A stretch of DNA of 64,000 bases. It comes from an uncultured Flavobacterium sp. Lineage in GTDB: Bacteria > Bacteroidota > Bacteroidia > Flavobacteriales > Flavobacteriaceae. Shown here piece after piece: positions 29,554 through 40,246 of this stretch (positions are counted from its first letter, which is position 1; each line of letters opens with the position of its first letter). The stretch covers positions 124,001 through 188,000 of the forward strand of contig CALJVL010000001.1 of the NCBI GenBank assembly GCA_937773775.1, in the 5' to 3' direction. Under the pieces are notes generated by a model, which worked only from the letters and a program-made list of their open reading frames with translations, was not told the DNA's origin and made no database searches. Made by a program: the position numbers and the translations under genes.

Positions 29554-29907
29554 CTATTTCGCGGCCTCTTCTTCTAATGCTTCCCAAAATTCATATGCCC
29601 TGCGCAAATGTGGTACAACGATAGTTCCGCCAACTAATGTGGCAATTCCCATTGCTTCCATCATTTCTTCTTTGGTAACCCCTTCTTTATGGCTGGTTTC
29701 CAAGTGGTATTTTACACAGTCATCGCAACGTAAAACGGCAGAGGCGACCAATCCTAGTAGTTCTTTTGTTTTCACGTCGAGGGCACCTGCCGCATAAGCA
29801 TTGGTGTCGAGGTTGAAAATACGCTTCACTATTTTGTTGTTGTCAGCCAGTAATTTTTCGTTCATTTTAGAACGGTAGTCATTAAATTCTTCAATAATAG
29901 CACTCAT
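29554..29907 (-). CDS. Carboxymuconolactone decarboxylase / AhpD-like protein
   Basis: ELLGLVASAVLRCDDCVKYHLETSHKEGVTKEEMMEAMGIATLVGGTIVVPHLRRA. Confidence 0.88.
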   Translation of the reverse strand: MSAIIEEFNDYRSKMNEKLLADNNKIVKRIFNLDTNAYAAGALDVKTKELLGLVASAVLRCDDCVKYHLETSHKEGVTKEEMMEAMGIATLVGGTIVVPHLRRAYEFWEALEEEAAK

Positions 29908-29909
29908 AA

Positions 29910-30716
29910 TTATTCTTTTTTATTTTTAGTTACAAGTACTGAAATAAAGATACTTGCTTCATAGATTAATAACATTGGTATTGCAACGATAGTTTGACTT
30001 ACAACATCCGGTGGCGTTACGATGGCAGCCACGACAAGAACAAGTACAATAGCGTATTTGCGATAGGTTCTTAAAAACGCAGGAGTCACTAATCCCAGTT
30101 TTGTCAAGAAGTAGATAATAATTGGTAATTCAAAAAACAATCCACTTGCCAAAACGGAGGTTTTTACCAACCCAATATAGGAGTCTAATGTAAACTGATT
30201 GAGGACTAAATCACTGACTTTAAAAGTTGCGACAAAGTTAACTGACATGGGAATTACGATATAATAGCCAAATAGCACTCCAATAAAGAAGAGTAGCGAA
30301 GAAAAAAATATGAATGCCTTGGCATTTTTCTTTTCATTCTTGTAAAGTGCAGGACTTATAAATTTCCATATTTCTAATAAGATATAAGGAAAACTTAGAA
30401 TAAATCCGGCAAGAAGACACACCCAAATAAACACATTTACCTGTCCCTCCATGGAGGTATTCTGGATGATAAAGGGAAATTCAGTAATACAGAAACTATC
30501 CGTTAATCCGAAGTATTGAGATAGGTCACAAAAAAATTGATAGGTAGTAAATGTTGGCCGTACCGGACCAAATATGATAGTGTCAAACAAGTAATCACTA
30601 AAAAAATACGTGGCAAAAGCCATAATTACTATTGCTATTGTACTTCGCACCAATAACCATCTTAAATCTTCAAGATGATCTAAAAACGACATCTCGTTCA
30701 AGTTTTTTTTTGCCAT
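29910..30716 (-). CDS. tatC: Sec-independent protein translocase TatC
   Basis: MSFLDHLEDLRWLLVRSTIAIV...GFILSFPYILLEIWKFISPALY...TPPDVVSQTIVAIPMLLIYE. Confidence 0.95.
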   Translation of the reverse strand: MAKKNLNEMSFLDHLEDLRWLLVRSTIAIVIMAFATYFFSDYLFDTIIFGPVRPTFTTYQFFCDLSQYFGLTDSFCITEFPFIIQNTSMEGQVNVFIWVCLLAGFILSFPYILLEIWKFISPALYKNEKKNAKAFIFFSSLLFFIGVLFGYYIVIPMSVNFVATFKVSDLVLNQFTLDSYIGLVKTSVLASGLFFELPIIIYFLTKLGLVTPAFLRTYRKYAIVLVLVVAAIVTPPDVVSQTIVAIPMLLIYEASIFISVLVTKNKKE

Positions 30717-31681
30717 TATAGTATTCCTTCTTTTAAAATATCATGTAAATGTAAAATACCTTTGTACTTCTCGTTCTCTACAACTACCAGTTGGGTAATA
30801 GAGAAATCTTCGAGAATGTTTAAAGCGTCTACGACCATGTCTGTTGACTGGATCAATTTGGGGTTTCTGGTCATGATGTCTTTTGCGGTTAAATCGGCAA
30901 AAGAATCCCTTTCACTCAGCATTCTTCGTATATCACCGTCAGTAATAATACCGATGACTTTTTCCTGATCCACAACTGCGGTCACGCCCAGTCGTTTTTC
31001 CGAAATTTCAAAAATCACCTTTTTTATCGAAGTGTCTGGAGAAACCATTGGTTTTAGTGTATGTTCCAACATGTCTTGGACCCTAAGCAACAATTTTTTT
31101 CCTAATGCACCTCCCGGATGGTATTTTGCAAAATCATCTGGCGTAAAACCACGGATTTCCATCAAGCAGACTGCTAGGGCATCACCCATGACCAGTTGGG
31201 CAGTAGTGCTGTTTGTTGGCGCTAAGTTGATAGGACAAGCTTCGGTTTCTACCGTAGTGTTTAAAATAAAATCCGAGCCTTTGGCCAGAAATGAGCTTAT
31301 GTTTCCCGTAATGGCAATTAATATATTTCCAAAACGCTTAAGAAGAGGAACTAAAACTTTTATTTCTGGACTATTTCCGCTTTTAGAAATGCATATAATC
31401 ACATCGTCATTTTGTACCATACCTAAATCTCCGTGAATTGCTTCGGAAGCATGAAGAAACATGGACGGAGTTCCTGTAGAGTTGAAGGTAGCTACCATTT
31501 TTTGTGCTATGATAGCGCTTTTTCCGATGCCGGTGACGATCAATCGCCCTTTTGAATTATAGATTGCTTGAGTTGCATCTGAAAAATTATCATCCAGTAG
31601 CTCAGTTAACTTTGTAATCGATTGGCTCTCAGACAAGATGGTTTTTTTGGCGATAGCCAATATATTTTCGTTAGATATCAA
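30716..31681 (-). CDS. kdsD: KpsF/GutQ family arabinose-5-phosphate isomerase
   Basis: RLIVTGIGKSAIIAQKMVATFNSTGTPSMFLHASEAIHGDLGMVQNDDVIICISKSGNSPE, C-terminal CBS domains; TTG at 31681 preferred because a TAnnTTTG-like element lies upstream on the minus strand at 31734-31741. Confidence 0.9.
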   Translation of the reverse strand: MISNENILAIAKKTILSESQSITKLTELLDDNFSDATQAIYNSKGRLIVTGIGKSAIIAQKMVATFNSTGTPSMFLHASEAIHGDLGMVQNDDVIICISKSGNSPEIKVLVPLLKRFGNILIAITGNISSFLAKGSDFILNTTVETEACPINLAPTNSTTAQLVMGDALAVCLMEIRGFTPDDFAKYHPGGALGKKLLLRVQDMLEHTLKPMVSPDTSIKKVIFEISEKRLGVTAVVDQEKVIGIITDGDIRRMLSERDSFADLTAKDIMTRNPKLIQSTDMVVDALNILEDFSITQLVVVENEKYKGILHLHDILKEGIL

Positions 31682-31766
31682 AACAGAATGTTTAAAATTT
31701 GTATGTGTTAAAGAAAGTTGTATCTTTATATATCGCAAATTTATACAAAATACCACATAATAAAGA

Positions 31767-33962
31767 ATGAATTCAAACGAAAATGACATCCATAAAGAAT
31801 TAAAGAAATATTTTGGCTTTAGTCAATTTAAGGGCCTGCAGGAGCAAGTGATTAAAAGTTTGCTCAATAAGCAAAATACATTCGTCATTATGCCAACAGG
31901 AGGTGGTAAGTCACTCTGTTATCAACTGCCAGCTTTAATACAAGAGGGAACTGCTATTGTTGTTTCTCCTTTGATTGCCTTAATGAAAAACCAGGTCGAT
32001 GCAATTCGAAGCTTGTCTTCAGAGAACGGGATTGCCCACGTTTTAAATTCTTCACTAACAAAAACGGAGATTACGCAAGTCAAAAAAGACATTACGTCCG
32101 GACTGACAAAACTGCTGTATGTCGCGCCAGAATCTTTGACTAAGGAGGAAAATGTTAATTTTCTTAAAACGGTCAAGATTTCTTTTTTTGCTATTGATGA
32201 AGCGCATTGTATCTCTGAATGGGGTCACGACTTTAGACCAGAATACAGAAATTTGAAACAGATTATAAGACAACTGGGTGACTTACCTATTATTGGTCTT
32301 ACAGCTACGGCAACTCCAAAAGTGCAGGAAGATATTCTGAAAAATTTGGACATGTCTGATGCCACTACTTTTAAGGCATCGTTCAACAGGCCTAATTTGT
32401 ATTATGAGGTACGCACAAAAACACAAAACGTAGAATCTGACATCATCCGTTTTATAAAACAGCATAAGGGGAAGTCAGGAATCATTTATTGCTTGAGTCG
32501 CAAAAAAGTTGAGGCAGTCGCTCATGTGTTACAAGTGAACGGAATCAGCGCAGTACCATATCATGCTGGATTAGATGCGAAAACTCGAGCTAGACATCAA
32601 GACATGTTTCTTATGGAGGATGTAGACGTTGTTGTGGCGACCATCGCTTTTGGTATGGGGATTGACAAGCCAGATGTTCGTTTTGTGATTCATCATGACA
32701 TTCCAAAATCTTTAGAAAGCTATTATCAAGAGACGGGTCGTGTCGGGCGGGATGGCGGCGAAGGTCATTGTTTAGCTTACTATTCATACAAAGATGTTGA
32801 GAAACTAGAAAAATTCATGTCGGGGAAACCCGTTGCAGAGCAAGAAATCGGCTTTGCTTTATTACAGGAAGTCGTGGCTTATGCCGAAACCTCCATGTCT
32901 AGAAGAAAATTTTTGTTGCATTATTTTGGTGAAGAGTTCGATAGTGAAACGGGTGAGGGTGCAGATATGGATGACAACGTCAGAAATCCAAAAGTAAAAA
33001 TCGAAGCCCAAAATCAGGTCTTGAAATTGCTAGAAGTGGTAAGAGATACTAGGCATTTATATAAATCCAAGGAGATTGTTTTCACCTTAACCGGTAGGGT
33101 TAATGCAGTGATAAAGGCACATAGAACAGATGTTCAGCCTTTTTTTGGATCAGGAGCTGCCTTTGATGAGAAATACTGGATGGCCTTATTGCGGCAGGTT
33201 CTTGTAGCGGGCTATTTGGCTAAGGATATTGAGACCTATGGTATCGTTAAAATTACTGACAAGGGATTAGACTTTATAAAGAACCCAAGTTCTTTTATGA
33301 TGTCTGAGGATCATGAGTACAATGAAAAGGTAGATGAGGCCATTGTAAGTGCTTCGAAATTATCGGGCGTTATCGACGAAACCTTAATGGCAATGTTGCG
33401 AGATTTACGTAAAAAGGTGGCTAAGAGAATTGGCGTTCCTCCTTTTGTCGTTTTTCAAGACCCTTCACTTGAAGACATGGCTTTAAAATATCCAATCTCC
33501 GCAGAGGAATTAATCCACATTCATGGGGTTGGGGAAGGTAAAGCAAAGAAGTACGGTAAAGAATTCGTTGAATTAATAAGTCATTATGTTGTAGATAATG
33601 AGATCCTTCGTCCTGAAGATTTAATCGTAAAGTCAACAGGAATCAAGTCGGCTAATAAATTATATATTATTCAAAATGTTGACCGCAAGTTACCTCTTGA
33701 TGATATAGCTAAAGCCAAAGGATTCTCTATGGATCTTTTGATGAAAGAAATGGAACAAATAGTTTATTCTGGGACTAAGCTGAATATCAAATATTGGATT
33801 GACGAGATGTTGGATGATGATCAACAAGCTGAGATTTATGACTATTTTATGGAATCAGCAACCGACCAAATTGAATCGGCACTAAAAGAGTTTGATGGTG
33901 AATACGATACAGAAGAACTTCGTTTAATGCGAATTAAATTTATTAGCGAAGTCGCTAATTAG
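31767..33962 (+). CDS. recQ: ATP-dependent DNA helicase RecQ
   Basis: FVIMPTGGGKSLCYQLPAL...FFAIDEAHCISEWGHDFRPEYRNL...GIIYCLSRKKVEAVA...ATIAFGMGIDKPDVRFVIHHDIPKSLESYYQETGRVGRDGGEG. Confidence 0.96.
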   Translation: MNSNENDIHKELKKYFGFSQFKGLQEQVIKSLLNKQNTFVIMPTGGGKSLCYQLPALIQEGTAIVVSPLIALMKNQVDAIRSLSSENGIAHVLNSSLTKTEITQVKKDITSGLTKLLYVAPESLTKEENVNFLKTVKISFFAIDEAHCISEWGHDFRPEYRNLKQIIRQLGDLPIIGLTATATPKVQEDILKNLDMSDATTFKASFNRPNLYYEVRTKTQNVESDIIRFIKQHKGKSGIIYCLSRKKVEAVAHVLQVNGISAVPYHAGLDAKTRARHQDMFLMEDVDVVVATIAFGMGIDKPDVRFVIHHDIPKSLESYYQETGRVGRDGGEGHCLAYYSYKDVEKLEKFMSGKPVAEQEIGFALLQEVVAYAETSMSRRKFLLHYFGEEFDSETGEGADMDDNVRNPKVKIEAQNQVLKLLEVVRDTRHLYKSKEIVFTLTGRVNAVIKAHRTDVQPFFGSGAAFDEKYWMALLRQVLVAGYLAKDIETYGIVKITDKGLDFIKNPSSFMMSEDHEYNEKVDEAIVSASKLSGVIDETLMAMLRDLRKKVAKRIGVPPFVVFQDPSLEDMALKYPISAEELIHIHGVGEGKAKKYGKEFVELISHYVVDNEILRPEDLIVKSTGIKSANKLYIIQNVDRKLPLDDIAKAKGFSMDLLMKEMEQIVYSGTKLNIKYWIDEMLDDDQQAEIYDYFMESATDQIESALKEFDGEYDTEELRLMRIKFISEVAN

Positions 33963-34018
33963 TCTTGAAGTCTTAAAGCTATCAAGTCATAATGTCTAAG
34001 AGTTCGTTCTTTAAGATA

Positions 34019-34270
34019 TTATGACTTTTCTGTTTCGACATAAACTTCGCCACGATTAGGTTTTAGGGCATCCCGTACCTGGATCATATGTTCGTCCGTG
34101 ACTACCATAAAAGCGATAGCCATCATCTCACTTTGGATCTCAAAGCCCGTAATGTTCAAAGGTAATTTTTCAATAGCAATGTACTCTTTCAGATGAACTT
34201 CATGATGTTCGGCTGTTTTTGTGGAAGCAGGCCCACGGAAATCCCATATTAATTTTATTTTTCTAGACAT
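34019..34270 (-). CDS. Conserved hypothetical protein
   Basis: 83-aa complete ORF MSRKIKLIWDFRGPASTKTAEHHEVHL...; co-oriented gap-filling gene between recQ and an oxidoreductase. Confidence 0.7.
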   Translation of the reverse strand: MSRKIKLIWDFRGPASTKTAEHHEVHLKEYIAIEKLPLNITGFEIQSEMMAIAFMVVTDEHMIQVRDALKPNRGEVYVETEKS

Positions 34271-34427
34271 TTTTGTGTGTTTTTGATTTAAAAAAGCAAA
34301 GTTACAATGTTTATGCGCTTAAAAGCGAATAAACAAACTATCAAATCCACTTCAAAATACTATTTTTGCACTTTGATACTGTTCTCGGATGACCGATTAA
34401 GCATGTCATAGAATAACAAATTCACAA

Positions 34428-36011
34428 ATGCCTCAAGAACACCTATTACAAGTATCTCCAGAAATAGCCGCAAACGACTTGTTGCTAAAAGATTATCTTG
34501 GAAAATTATTAAAAATTTCTCCAAAAGAAATTCAACAAGTCTCCATATTAAAACGCTCCATTGATGCCCGTCAGAAAACAATAAAGCTTAATTTAAAAGT
34601 AGCCGTTTATTTGAAAGGGGAAGCTTTTCAGGAGAATAAAATTCAAATTCCAGACTATCCCAATGTTGGCACTGCACAAGAAGTTATTGTTGTGGGCGCT
34701 GGCCCTGCGGGACTTTTTGCCGCCCTGCAGTTAATTGAATTGGGCCTAAAGCCAATAGTCATCGAACGGGGAAAGGAGGTACGTGGTCGTCGTCGTGATT
34801 TAAAGGCTATCAATGTAGACCATATTGTAAATGAAGATTCTAATTATTGTTTCGGTGAAGGTGGGGCAGGAACTTACTCTGATGGAAAACTATATACCCG
34901 TTCCAAAAAAAGAGGGGATGTAAACCGGATTCTAGAGCTGTTGGTTGCTTACGGTGCGACACCGGATATTTTAGTGGAGGCACATCCGCATATCGGAACT
35001 AATAAATTACCTCAAATTATTCAAGATATTCGTGAAAAAATTATTGAATGTGGGGGGGAGGTATTGTTTGAGACCAGAGTCACTGATATCTTAGTCAAAA
35101 GCAATGAAGTGGAAGGAATCGTAACCCAAAAGGGAACTACTATTCTAGCGAATAAATTAATTTTGGCTACGGGACATTCTGCGCGGGATGTTTTTGAGCT
35201 GCTGGATCGCAAAAAAATATTTATCGAGGCTAAAGCTTTTGCCTTAGGAGTTAGGGCTGAACACCCGCAATCGTTAATTGACAGTATTCAATATAGCTGT
35301 GATTATCGTGGTGCGCTTTTACCACCTGCTCCCTATAGTATAGTAAAGCAAGTGGGAGGAAGGGGAATGTATTCTTTCTGTATGTGTCCGGGAGGTGTAA
35401 TTGCCCCTTGCGCAACTAGTCCAGGAGAAGTGGTTACAAATGGCTGGTCTCCATCAAAACGGGATCAGGCGACCGCCAACTCGGGGATAGTTGTTGAACT
35501 GAAACTAGAAGATTTTAAGCCGTTTGCCAAATATGGAGCTTTGGCTGGAATGGAATTTCAAAAAAGTATCGAACAAAAAGCATGGCATCTAGCTGGGGAA
35601 ACTCAAAGAGTTCCTGCTCAACGAATGATTGATTTCACACAAAGTAGAGTTTCTTCTGAAATTCCGAAAACATCATATGTTCCTGGGACCACTTCGGTAG
35701 AAATGGGACAGGTTTTTCCTGGTTTCCTGACTCAAATATTGCGTGAAGGTTTTTCTGAATTTGGAAAGTCTATGAAAGGCTACTTGACTAATGAGGCCAT
35801 ATTGCACGCTCCAGAATCAAGAACCTCTTCGGCTGTTCGTGTTCCAAGAGATCCTATAACATATGAGCATATGCAAATAAAGGGATTGTATCCTTGCGGC
35901 GAAGGAGCCGGTTATGCTGGGGGTATTATATCTGCCGCTATTGATGGTGAAAAATGTGCCTTAATGATCGGGGAAAGTTTAAATAAAAAACAATTATTCA
36001 AAAACAAATAG
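34428..36011 (+). CDS. FAD-dependent oxidoreductase (NAD(P)/FAD-dependent protein family)
   Basis: VIVVGAGPAGLFAALQLIELGLKPIVIERGKEVRGRRRD...CFGEGGAGTYSDGKLYTR...GLYPCGEGAGYAGGIISAAIDG. Confidence 0.92.
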   Translation: MPQEHLLQVSPEIAANDLLLKDYLGKLLKISPKEIQQVSILKRSIDARQKTIKLNLKVAVYLKGEAFQENKIQIPDYPNVGTAQEVIVVGAGPAGLFAALQLIELGLKPIVIERGKEVRGRRRDLKAINVDHIVNEDSNYCFGEGGAGTYSDGKLYTRSKKRGDVNRILELLVAYGATPDILVEAHPHIGTNKLPQIIQDIREKIIECGGEVLFETRVTDILVKSNEVEGIVTQKGTTILANKLILATGHSARDVFELLDRKKIFIEAKAFALGVRAEHPQSLIDSIQYSCDYRGALLPPAPYSIVKQVGGRGMYSFCMCPGGVIAPCATSPGEVVTNGWSPSKRDQATANSGIVVELKLEDFKPFAKYGALAGMEFQKSIEQKAWHLAGETQRVPAQRMIDFTQSRVSSEIPKTSYVPGTTSVEMGQVFPGFLTQILREGFSEFGKSMKGYLTNEAILHAPESRTSSAVRVPRDPITYEHMQIKGLYPCGEGAGYAGGIISAAIDGEKCALMIGESLNKKQLFKNK

Positions 36012-36072
36012 AAGCCTTAGCTTCTTGCCTAGTGATGTGGATCGTTAATTGTTTGTCTGCGAATTGTAAATA

Positions 36073-36504
36073 TTAATCAGAATCCCCAAAGTAGGTATTC
36101 ATTATGCGGCTTACTTTTGTTAGATCCAAAGGTTTGCTTTGAAACCCAGAAATTTCTAAAATATTCTCGGCTCTTATTTTGTCATACGGTGTGAAGGATG
36201 TGGTGAGCATTACTAATATTTTTGCGTTTTTTTTATTGCTATCCAGCTCACGATAAGCAGTCAAAAAATCCCAGCCATCCATAACAGGCATGTTGATGTC
36301 CATTAAGATCAACATTGGTTTTGGAAATTGCGCTCCTTCTTTTTCATATTTTCCTCTACAACAAAGATAGTCTAAAGCTTGTTTACCATTATAAGTGACT
36401 TCAATATGATCTGTAATTCCAGCTTTCTCAATAATTCTGCGGTTAATAAAATTAGTTGCTTCATCGTCATCGACTAACAAAACACTATTTAGTTTTGTTT
36501 TCAC
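36073..36504 (-). CDS. Response regulator receiver protein
   Basis: SVLLVDDDEATNFINRRIIEKAG...PMLILMDINMPVMDGWDFLTAYR. Confidence 0.93.
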   Translation of the reverse strand: MKTKLNSVLLVDDDEATNFINRRIIEKAGITDHIEVTYNGKQALDYLCCRGKYEKEGAQFPKPMLILMDINMPVMDGWDFLTAYRELDSNKKNAKILVMLTTSFTPYDKIRAENILEISGFQSKPLDLTKVSRIMNTYFGDSD

Positions 36505-36655
36505 AAATATAAAATAGTGTTGAATGTTTATATTTTTTGGAATTGTGAAATTGAATATACTTCCCTCTCCTAGTTTACAAAATATAGCAAAGTTAAGTTA
36601 TTTTTAGATAGTAACTGGACACAGTAGTCGCTCCGTGGTTCATAGATAAAAAAAA

Positions 36656-36706
36656 AACAATGAAGTCTGAATCAAAAATCACTTTTCGGTTTCAGACTTC
36701 ATTGTT
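36656..36706 (-). terminator. Long hairpin aacaatgaagtctgaa...ttcagacttcattgtt
   Basis: About 16-bp perfect stem with flanking A- and T-runs, between the M20D and response-regulator genes. Confidence 0.65.
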
Positions 36707-36902
36707 TCGTTTTTAGGAGATCTATTTTACGGCTGCTTCTCCACAAATCAGCATTTAATTAATTTCTAGTCGGAACTTAATACAGCCCGTAATTGTTCTT
36801 TATTTGACAAATAAAAGCAAAATAAAAGCAGATAACAACAGAAGCTTTAGTCTACTAGTTTATTTTTGATTTAATCTAGAGATATAAAAGCTCCCGCTAG
36901 TA

Positions 36903-38222
36903 TTATTCAGCTCCTATTTTGGCAGCATTTAAATTCATATAATCTACTGTCAAATTTGACATCGCCTTAACTCCTAAAACAAAACTGCTTTCATCTATGT
37001 AAAAATCAGGTGTATGGTGTGAGGCTGTTTCGGAGACTTCTTTCCCTTTAGGCATCCCTCCTAAAAAAATAAAAAGCCCAGGGACTTTTGCTTGGTAGAA
37101 AGAAAAGTCTTCTGCTCCAGTTCTTGCTGGCGCTAATATAACGTTAGTTTCTCCGGCTGTTGCCCGTAATGAAGGGAGCATTAATTCTGTTAATTCAGGA
37201 TCGTTATATGTTATAAGGGTTTGTTTCGTGATGCTTACTTCAGCCGTAGCTCCAGCGCTTTCAGCAATGTTGGTTACTATTTGATTTACTTTAGCATGAA
37301 TCATTTCTTGAACTTCGCTGTCTAGTGTGCGAATGGTACCATTCATTTCGAGTTCTTCTGGGATAATATTACTTCTTACGCCAGCAGTTATTTTTCCAAC
37401 ACTGACTACTGCAGCAGATTCTGTGAGGTCTACATTTCGGCTAACAATTGTTTGTAGTCCTAAAATAATTTGGGATGCTGTAACAATTGGGTCAACCCCC
37501 TGCCAAGGGCTAGCTCCATGCGCTTGCTTGCCTTTTATTTTTATTTTAAACCAGTCTGAGGCAGCCATGGCTCCTTTAGGACGATAGTTAATTTTGCCAA
37601 CTTCAGCTTGAGCACTGATGTGTAAGCCAAAAATCACATCAACTTTAGGGTTTTCAAGGACGCCTTCCTTTACCATTAATGCTGCGCCCCCTTCTTCTCC
37701 CTCAGGAGCTCCCTCTTCTGCTGGTTGAAATATAAATTTCACGGTCCCTTGTAGCTCATTTTTCATAGAAGCTAAAACTTCAGCAGTACCTAGTAAAATG
37801 GCCATATGCGAATCATGTCCGCAAGCATGCATTACTCCTACAGATTGGCCATTATATTCCCCGATGACTTTAGATGCAAACGGGATGTCTACCCTTTCAG
37901 TAACAGGTAGTGCATCCATATCTGCTCTAAGAGCTACAACAGCTCCGGGTTTACCTCCTTTTAAAATACCAACTACTCCAGTTTTTGCTACTCCAGTTTG
38001 AACTTCTATACCTAAAGAACGAAGGTAGGAGGCTATTTTTTCTGCCGTTTTGAATTCTCTATTTCCTAATTCAGGATTTTGATGAAAGTCTCTTCTTAAA
38101 GCAATAACTTTAGACTCAATAGATTCTGACTTTTGATTAATTTTAGTTTTTAAACTTGGGGTTTGAGCTGAGATAATAGAAGAAAAGGACAAAAAGACAA
38201 GGTAAAGAAATAGTTTTTTCAT
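36903..38222 (-). CDS. M20D-family amidohydrolase (secreted)
   Basis: RRDFHQNPELGNREFKTAEKIASYLRSLG...ALRADMDALPVTE...MHACGHDSHMAILLGTAEVLA...QPAEEGAPEGEEGGA. Confidence 0.93.
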   Translation of the reverse strand: MKKLFLYLVFLSFSSIISAQTPSLKTKINQKSESIESKVIALRRDFHQNPELGNREFKTAEKIASYLRSLGIEVQTGVAKTGVVGILKGGKPGAVVALRADMDALPVTERVDIPFASKVIGEYNGQSVGVMHACGHDSHMAILLGTAEVLASMKNELQGTVKFIFQPAEEGAPEGEEGGAALMVKEGVLENPKVDVIFGLHISAQAEVGKINYRPKGAMAASDWFKIKIKGKQAHGASPWQGVDPIVTASQIILGLQTIVSRNVDLTESAAVVSVGKITAGVRSNIIPEELEMNGTIRTLDSEVQEMIHAKVNQIVTNIAESAGATAEVSITKQTLITYNDPELTELMLPSLRATAGETNVILAPARTGAEDFSFYQAKVPGLFIFLGGMPKGKEVSETASHHTPDFYIDESSFVLGVKAMSNLTVDYMNLNAAKIGAE

Positions 38223-38353
38223 GAAAATTAAGGTTATTTGTGGATTATTTTATTTGAAAAATCTTATCCTTTGATGAATTGTACTTTATCCCATCAAATA
38301 TAAGAAAAAACTTTATTATTGACTTCGCTGTTTTTTAGTTTACGAAATTAAAA

Positions 38354-38377
38354 AAACCGAAAATTACTTTTCGGTTT
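38354..38377 (-). terminator. Terminator downstream of msrB
   Basis: AAACCGAAAA-ttac-TTTTCGGTTT, T-tract on the minus strand. Confidence 0.75.
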
Positions 38378-38541
38378 CAAGAGCTATTGTTTTTTATTTT
38401 TCAACGCTGGTTTTAAATAGTACTTCCGTTTTTTCCCGCCGACCAAGATGATGATTTCGGCATTAGGTTTGTTCGTAAGGCTGCTATTTTGGACAAACAA
38501 ACTTAGCTTAGTTTAAGGCCAAGCTTGTCCAATGCCCGAGG

Positions 38542-39000
38542 CTATTTTTCGTCGGGGATAAAGTCAAGTGCTATAGAATTCATGCAGTATCTTTTACCGG
38601 TTGGCGCAGGGCCATCATCAAAAAGATGACCAAGGTGACCATCGCATCTTCCGCATAGCGCTTCTATTCGCTGCATCCCAAAAGAGTTGTCTTTTTTATA
38701 AATTACGCTGTTTTTATTGTCTTGTTCAAAAAAACTGGGCCATCCGCAGCTGCTGGAAAACTTCCCACCAGAACGAAATAATTTGTTGCCGCAAGCAGCA
38801 CAATAATAGGTTCCTTTTTCATCGGTATCCCAGTACTTTCCGGTAAAAGGTCTTTCCGTATCAGCCTGTCTTGTAACTAGAAAGACTTCTTCAGGCAATA
38901 CTTTTTTCCATTCGGCATCAGATATATGCAGCTGTGTTGTGTCGGTATTTGAGTAATGTGGATTTTCGGGTTTATTAATTTTATTTTCCATAATTGACAT
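38542..39000 (-). CDS. msrB: Peptide-methionine (R)-S-oxide reductase
   Basis: ERPFTGKYWDTDEKGTYYCAACGNKLFRSGGKFSSSCGWPSF...EALCGRCDGHLGHLFDDGPAPTGKRYCMNSIALDF. Confidence 0.95.
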   Translation of the reverse strand: MSIMENKINKPENPHYSNTDTTQLHISDAEWKKVLPEEVFLVTRQADTERPFTGKYWDTDEKGTYYCAACGNKLFRSGGKFSSSCGWPSFFEQDNKNSVIYKKDNSFGMQRIEALCGRCDGHLGHLFDDGPAPTGKRYCMNSIALDFIPDEK

Positions 39001-39041
39001 TTTTTTGTAGTTGTTCTATTTTTTTATTTCTTCGCCGGAGT

Positions 39042-39503
39042 TTATAAACCCGCTCTCATATTGATGAGGTGCTTTTTGAATCCTACTTTTTCATAGGCTT
39101 TTATTGCAGAAGGATTGTCGCTGTAAACGTCTAAACGTAGTTCATATATGTCAAGGGAGTTACACCAGTTCTTTAGTTCTTCGATAATTTTTGAATTTAT
39201 CCCTTGTCCTCGATATTCCGAATGTGTAAACATAAAACCTAAATAAGCATAATTCTCATGGTTTAAATAAGGTTTTGCAGCTGCTATTCTCGCATAACCG
39301 GAACCTACGATAAGCTCGTCAATTTCAGCAACCAGGACTTCAACATCAGTGGCTAAAATCATTTTTTCAATATTGTAATAACTAATTGTGCCTTCTTTTA
39401 AAGTCGGGTCGTATAGACGTTCTGCTGCGATAATCCCTTGCTCGAATTCGAGGAGTGTATTTAGATCGTCTAAGATGGCTTTTCGTATTTTTAGCGGGGT
39501 CAT
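39042..39503 (-). CDS. GNAT-family N-acetyltransferase
   Basis: YLGFMFTHSEYRGQGINSKIIEELKNWC...LDVYSDNPSAIKAYEKVGFKKHL. Confidence 0.92.
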   Translation of the reverse strand: MTPLKIRKAILDDLNTLLEFEQGIIAAERLYDPTLKEGTISYYNIEKMILATDVEVLVAEIDELIVGSGYARIAAAKPYLNHENYAYLGFMFTHSEYRGQGINSKIIEELKNWCNSLDIYELRLDVYSDNPSAIKAYEKVGFKKHLINMRAGL

Positions 39504-39671
39504 TATAAGCGATAGTTTAGATTATCAAAAGTACAAAAGAATAGTGGAATGGGTAGACGCAATTCAAATTGAATTTTTGTGAGGTTTTCGGTCTTAAACA
39601 AATAGAAACAGAACGTTAAAGACGTTTATTTTGTTTATCTTTTTTGTATTTTTGTAATGCAAAAAATTGAT

Positions 39672-40199
39672 ATGATAGAAGAAAACGTAATATTAGTTAA
39701 TAAAGAGGATCAACAAATTGGCCTAATGCCTAAACTGGAGGCGCATGAAAAAGCAGTATTGCATCGTGCTTTTTCTGTTTTTGTTTTAAACAGTAAAAAC
39801 GAAATCATGTTGCAGCAGCGGGCGCAGCACAAATACCATTCCCCGTTACTTTGGACTAATACTTGTTGCAGTCACCAGCGCGAAGGCGAAACTAATATTC
39901 AGGCCGGAACTCGAAGGTTGTTTGAAGAAATGGGTTTTAAAACTGATCTCAAAGAGCTTTTTCATTTTATATATAAAGCTCCTTTTGATAACGGTTTAAC
40001 AGAGCATGAACTCGACCACGTAATGATTGGTTATTATGACAAAAATCCAGAGATTAACCCAGAAGAAGTAGCGGATTGGAAATGGATGAATATTGAAGAG
40101 GTAAAAAGCGACATGCTATTAAATCCAGAAATCTATACGGTATGGTTTAAAATCATATTTGACGAGTTCTATCATTTTTTGGAAGACCATAAATTATAA
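39672..40199 (+). CDS. idi: Isopentenyl-diphosphate delta-isomerase
   Basis: NEIMLQQRAQHKYHSPLLWTNTCCSHQREGETNIQAGTRRLFEEMGF; ATG 39672 preferred because TATTTTTG at 39647-39654 would start transcription just past 39658. Confidence 0.93.
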   Translation: MIEENVILVNKEDQQIGLMPKLEAHEKAVLHRAFSVFVLNSKNEIMLQQRAQHKYHSPLLWTNTCCSHQREGETNIQAGTRRLFEEMGFKTDLKELFHFIYKAPFDNGLTEHELDHVMIGYYDKNPEINPEEVADWKWMNIEEVKSDMLLNPEIYTVWFKIIFDEFYHFLEDHKL

Positions 40200-40246
40200 T
40201 AATACAAATCTAAGATTCAGGAAATCTTTAAAAAAAAGACAGTACC

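Noticed and set aside
30716-31789. Upstream-extended start of kdsD at 31789
   Set aside because: Extension MSFSFEFILYYVVFCINLRYIKIQLSLTH overlaps divergent recQ and a TAAATTTG promoter-like element; TTG at 31681 fits better.
35052-35058. G7 tract in the FAD-dependent oxidoreductase as a phase-variation site
   Set aside because: Encodes the expected C-G-G-E in a housekeeping-type gene; no reason to expect switching.
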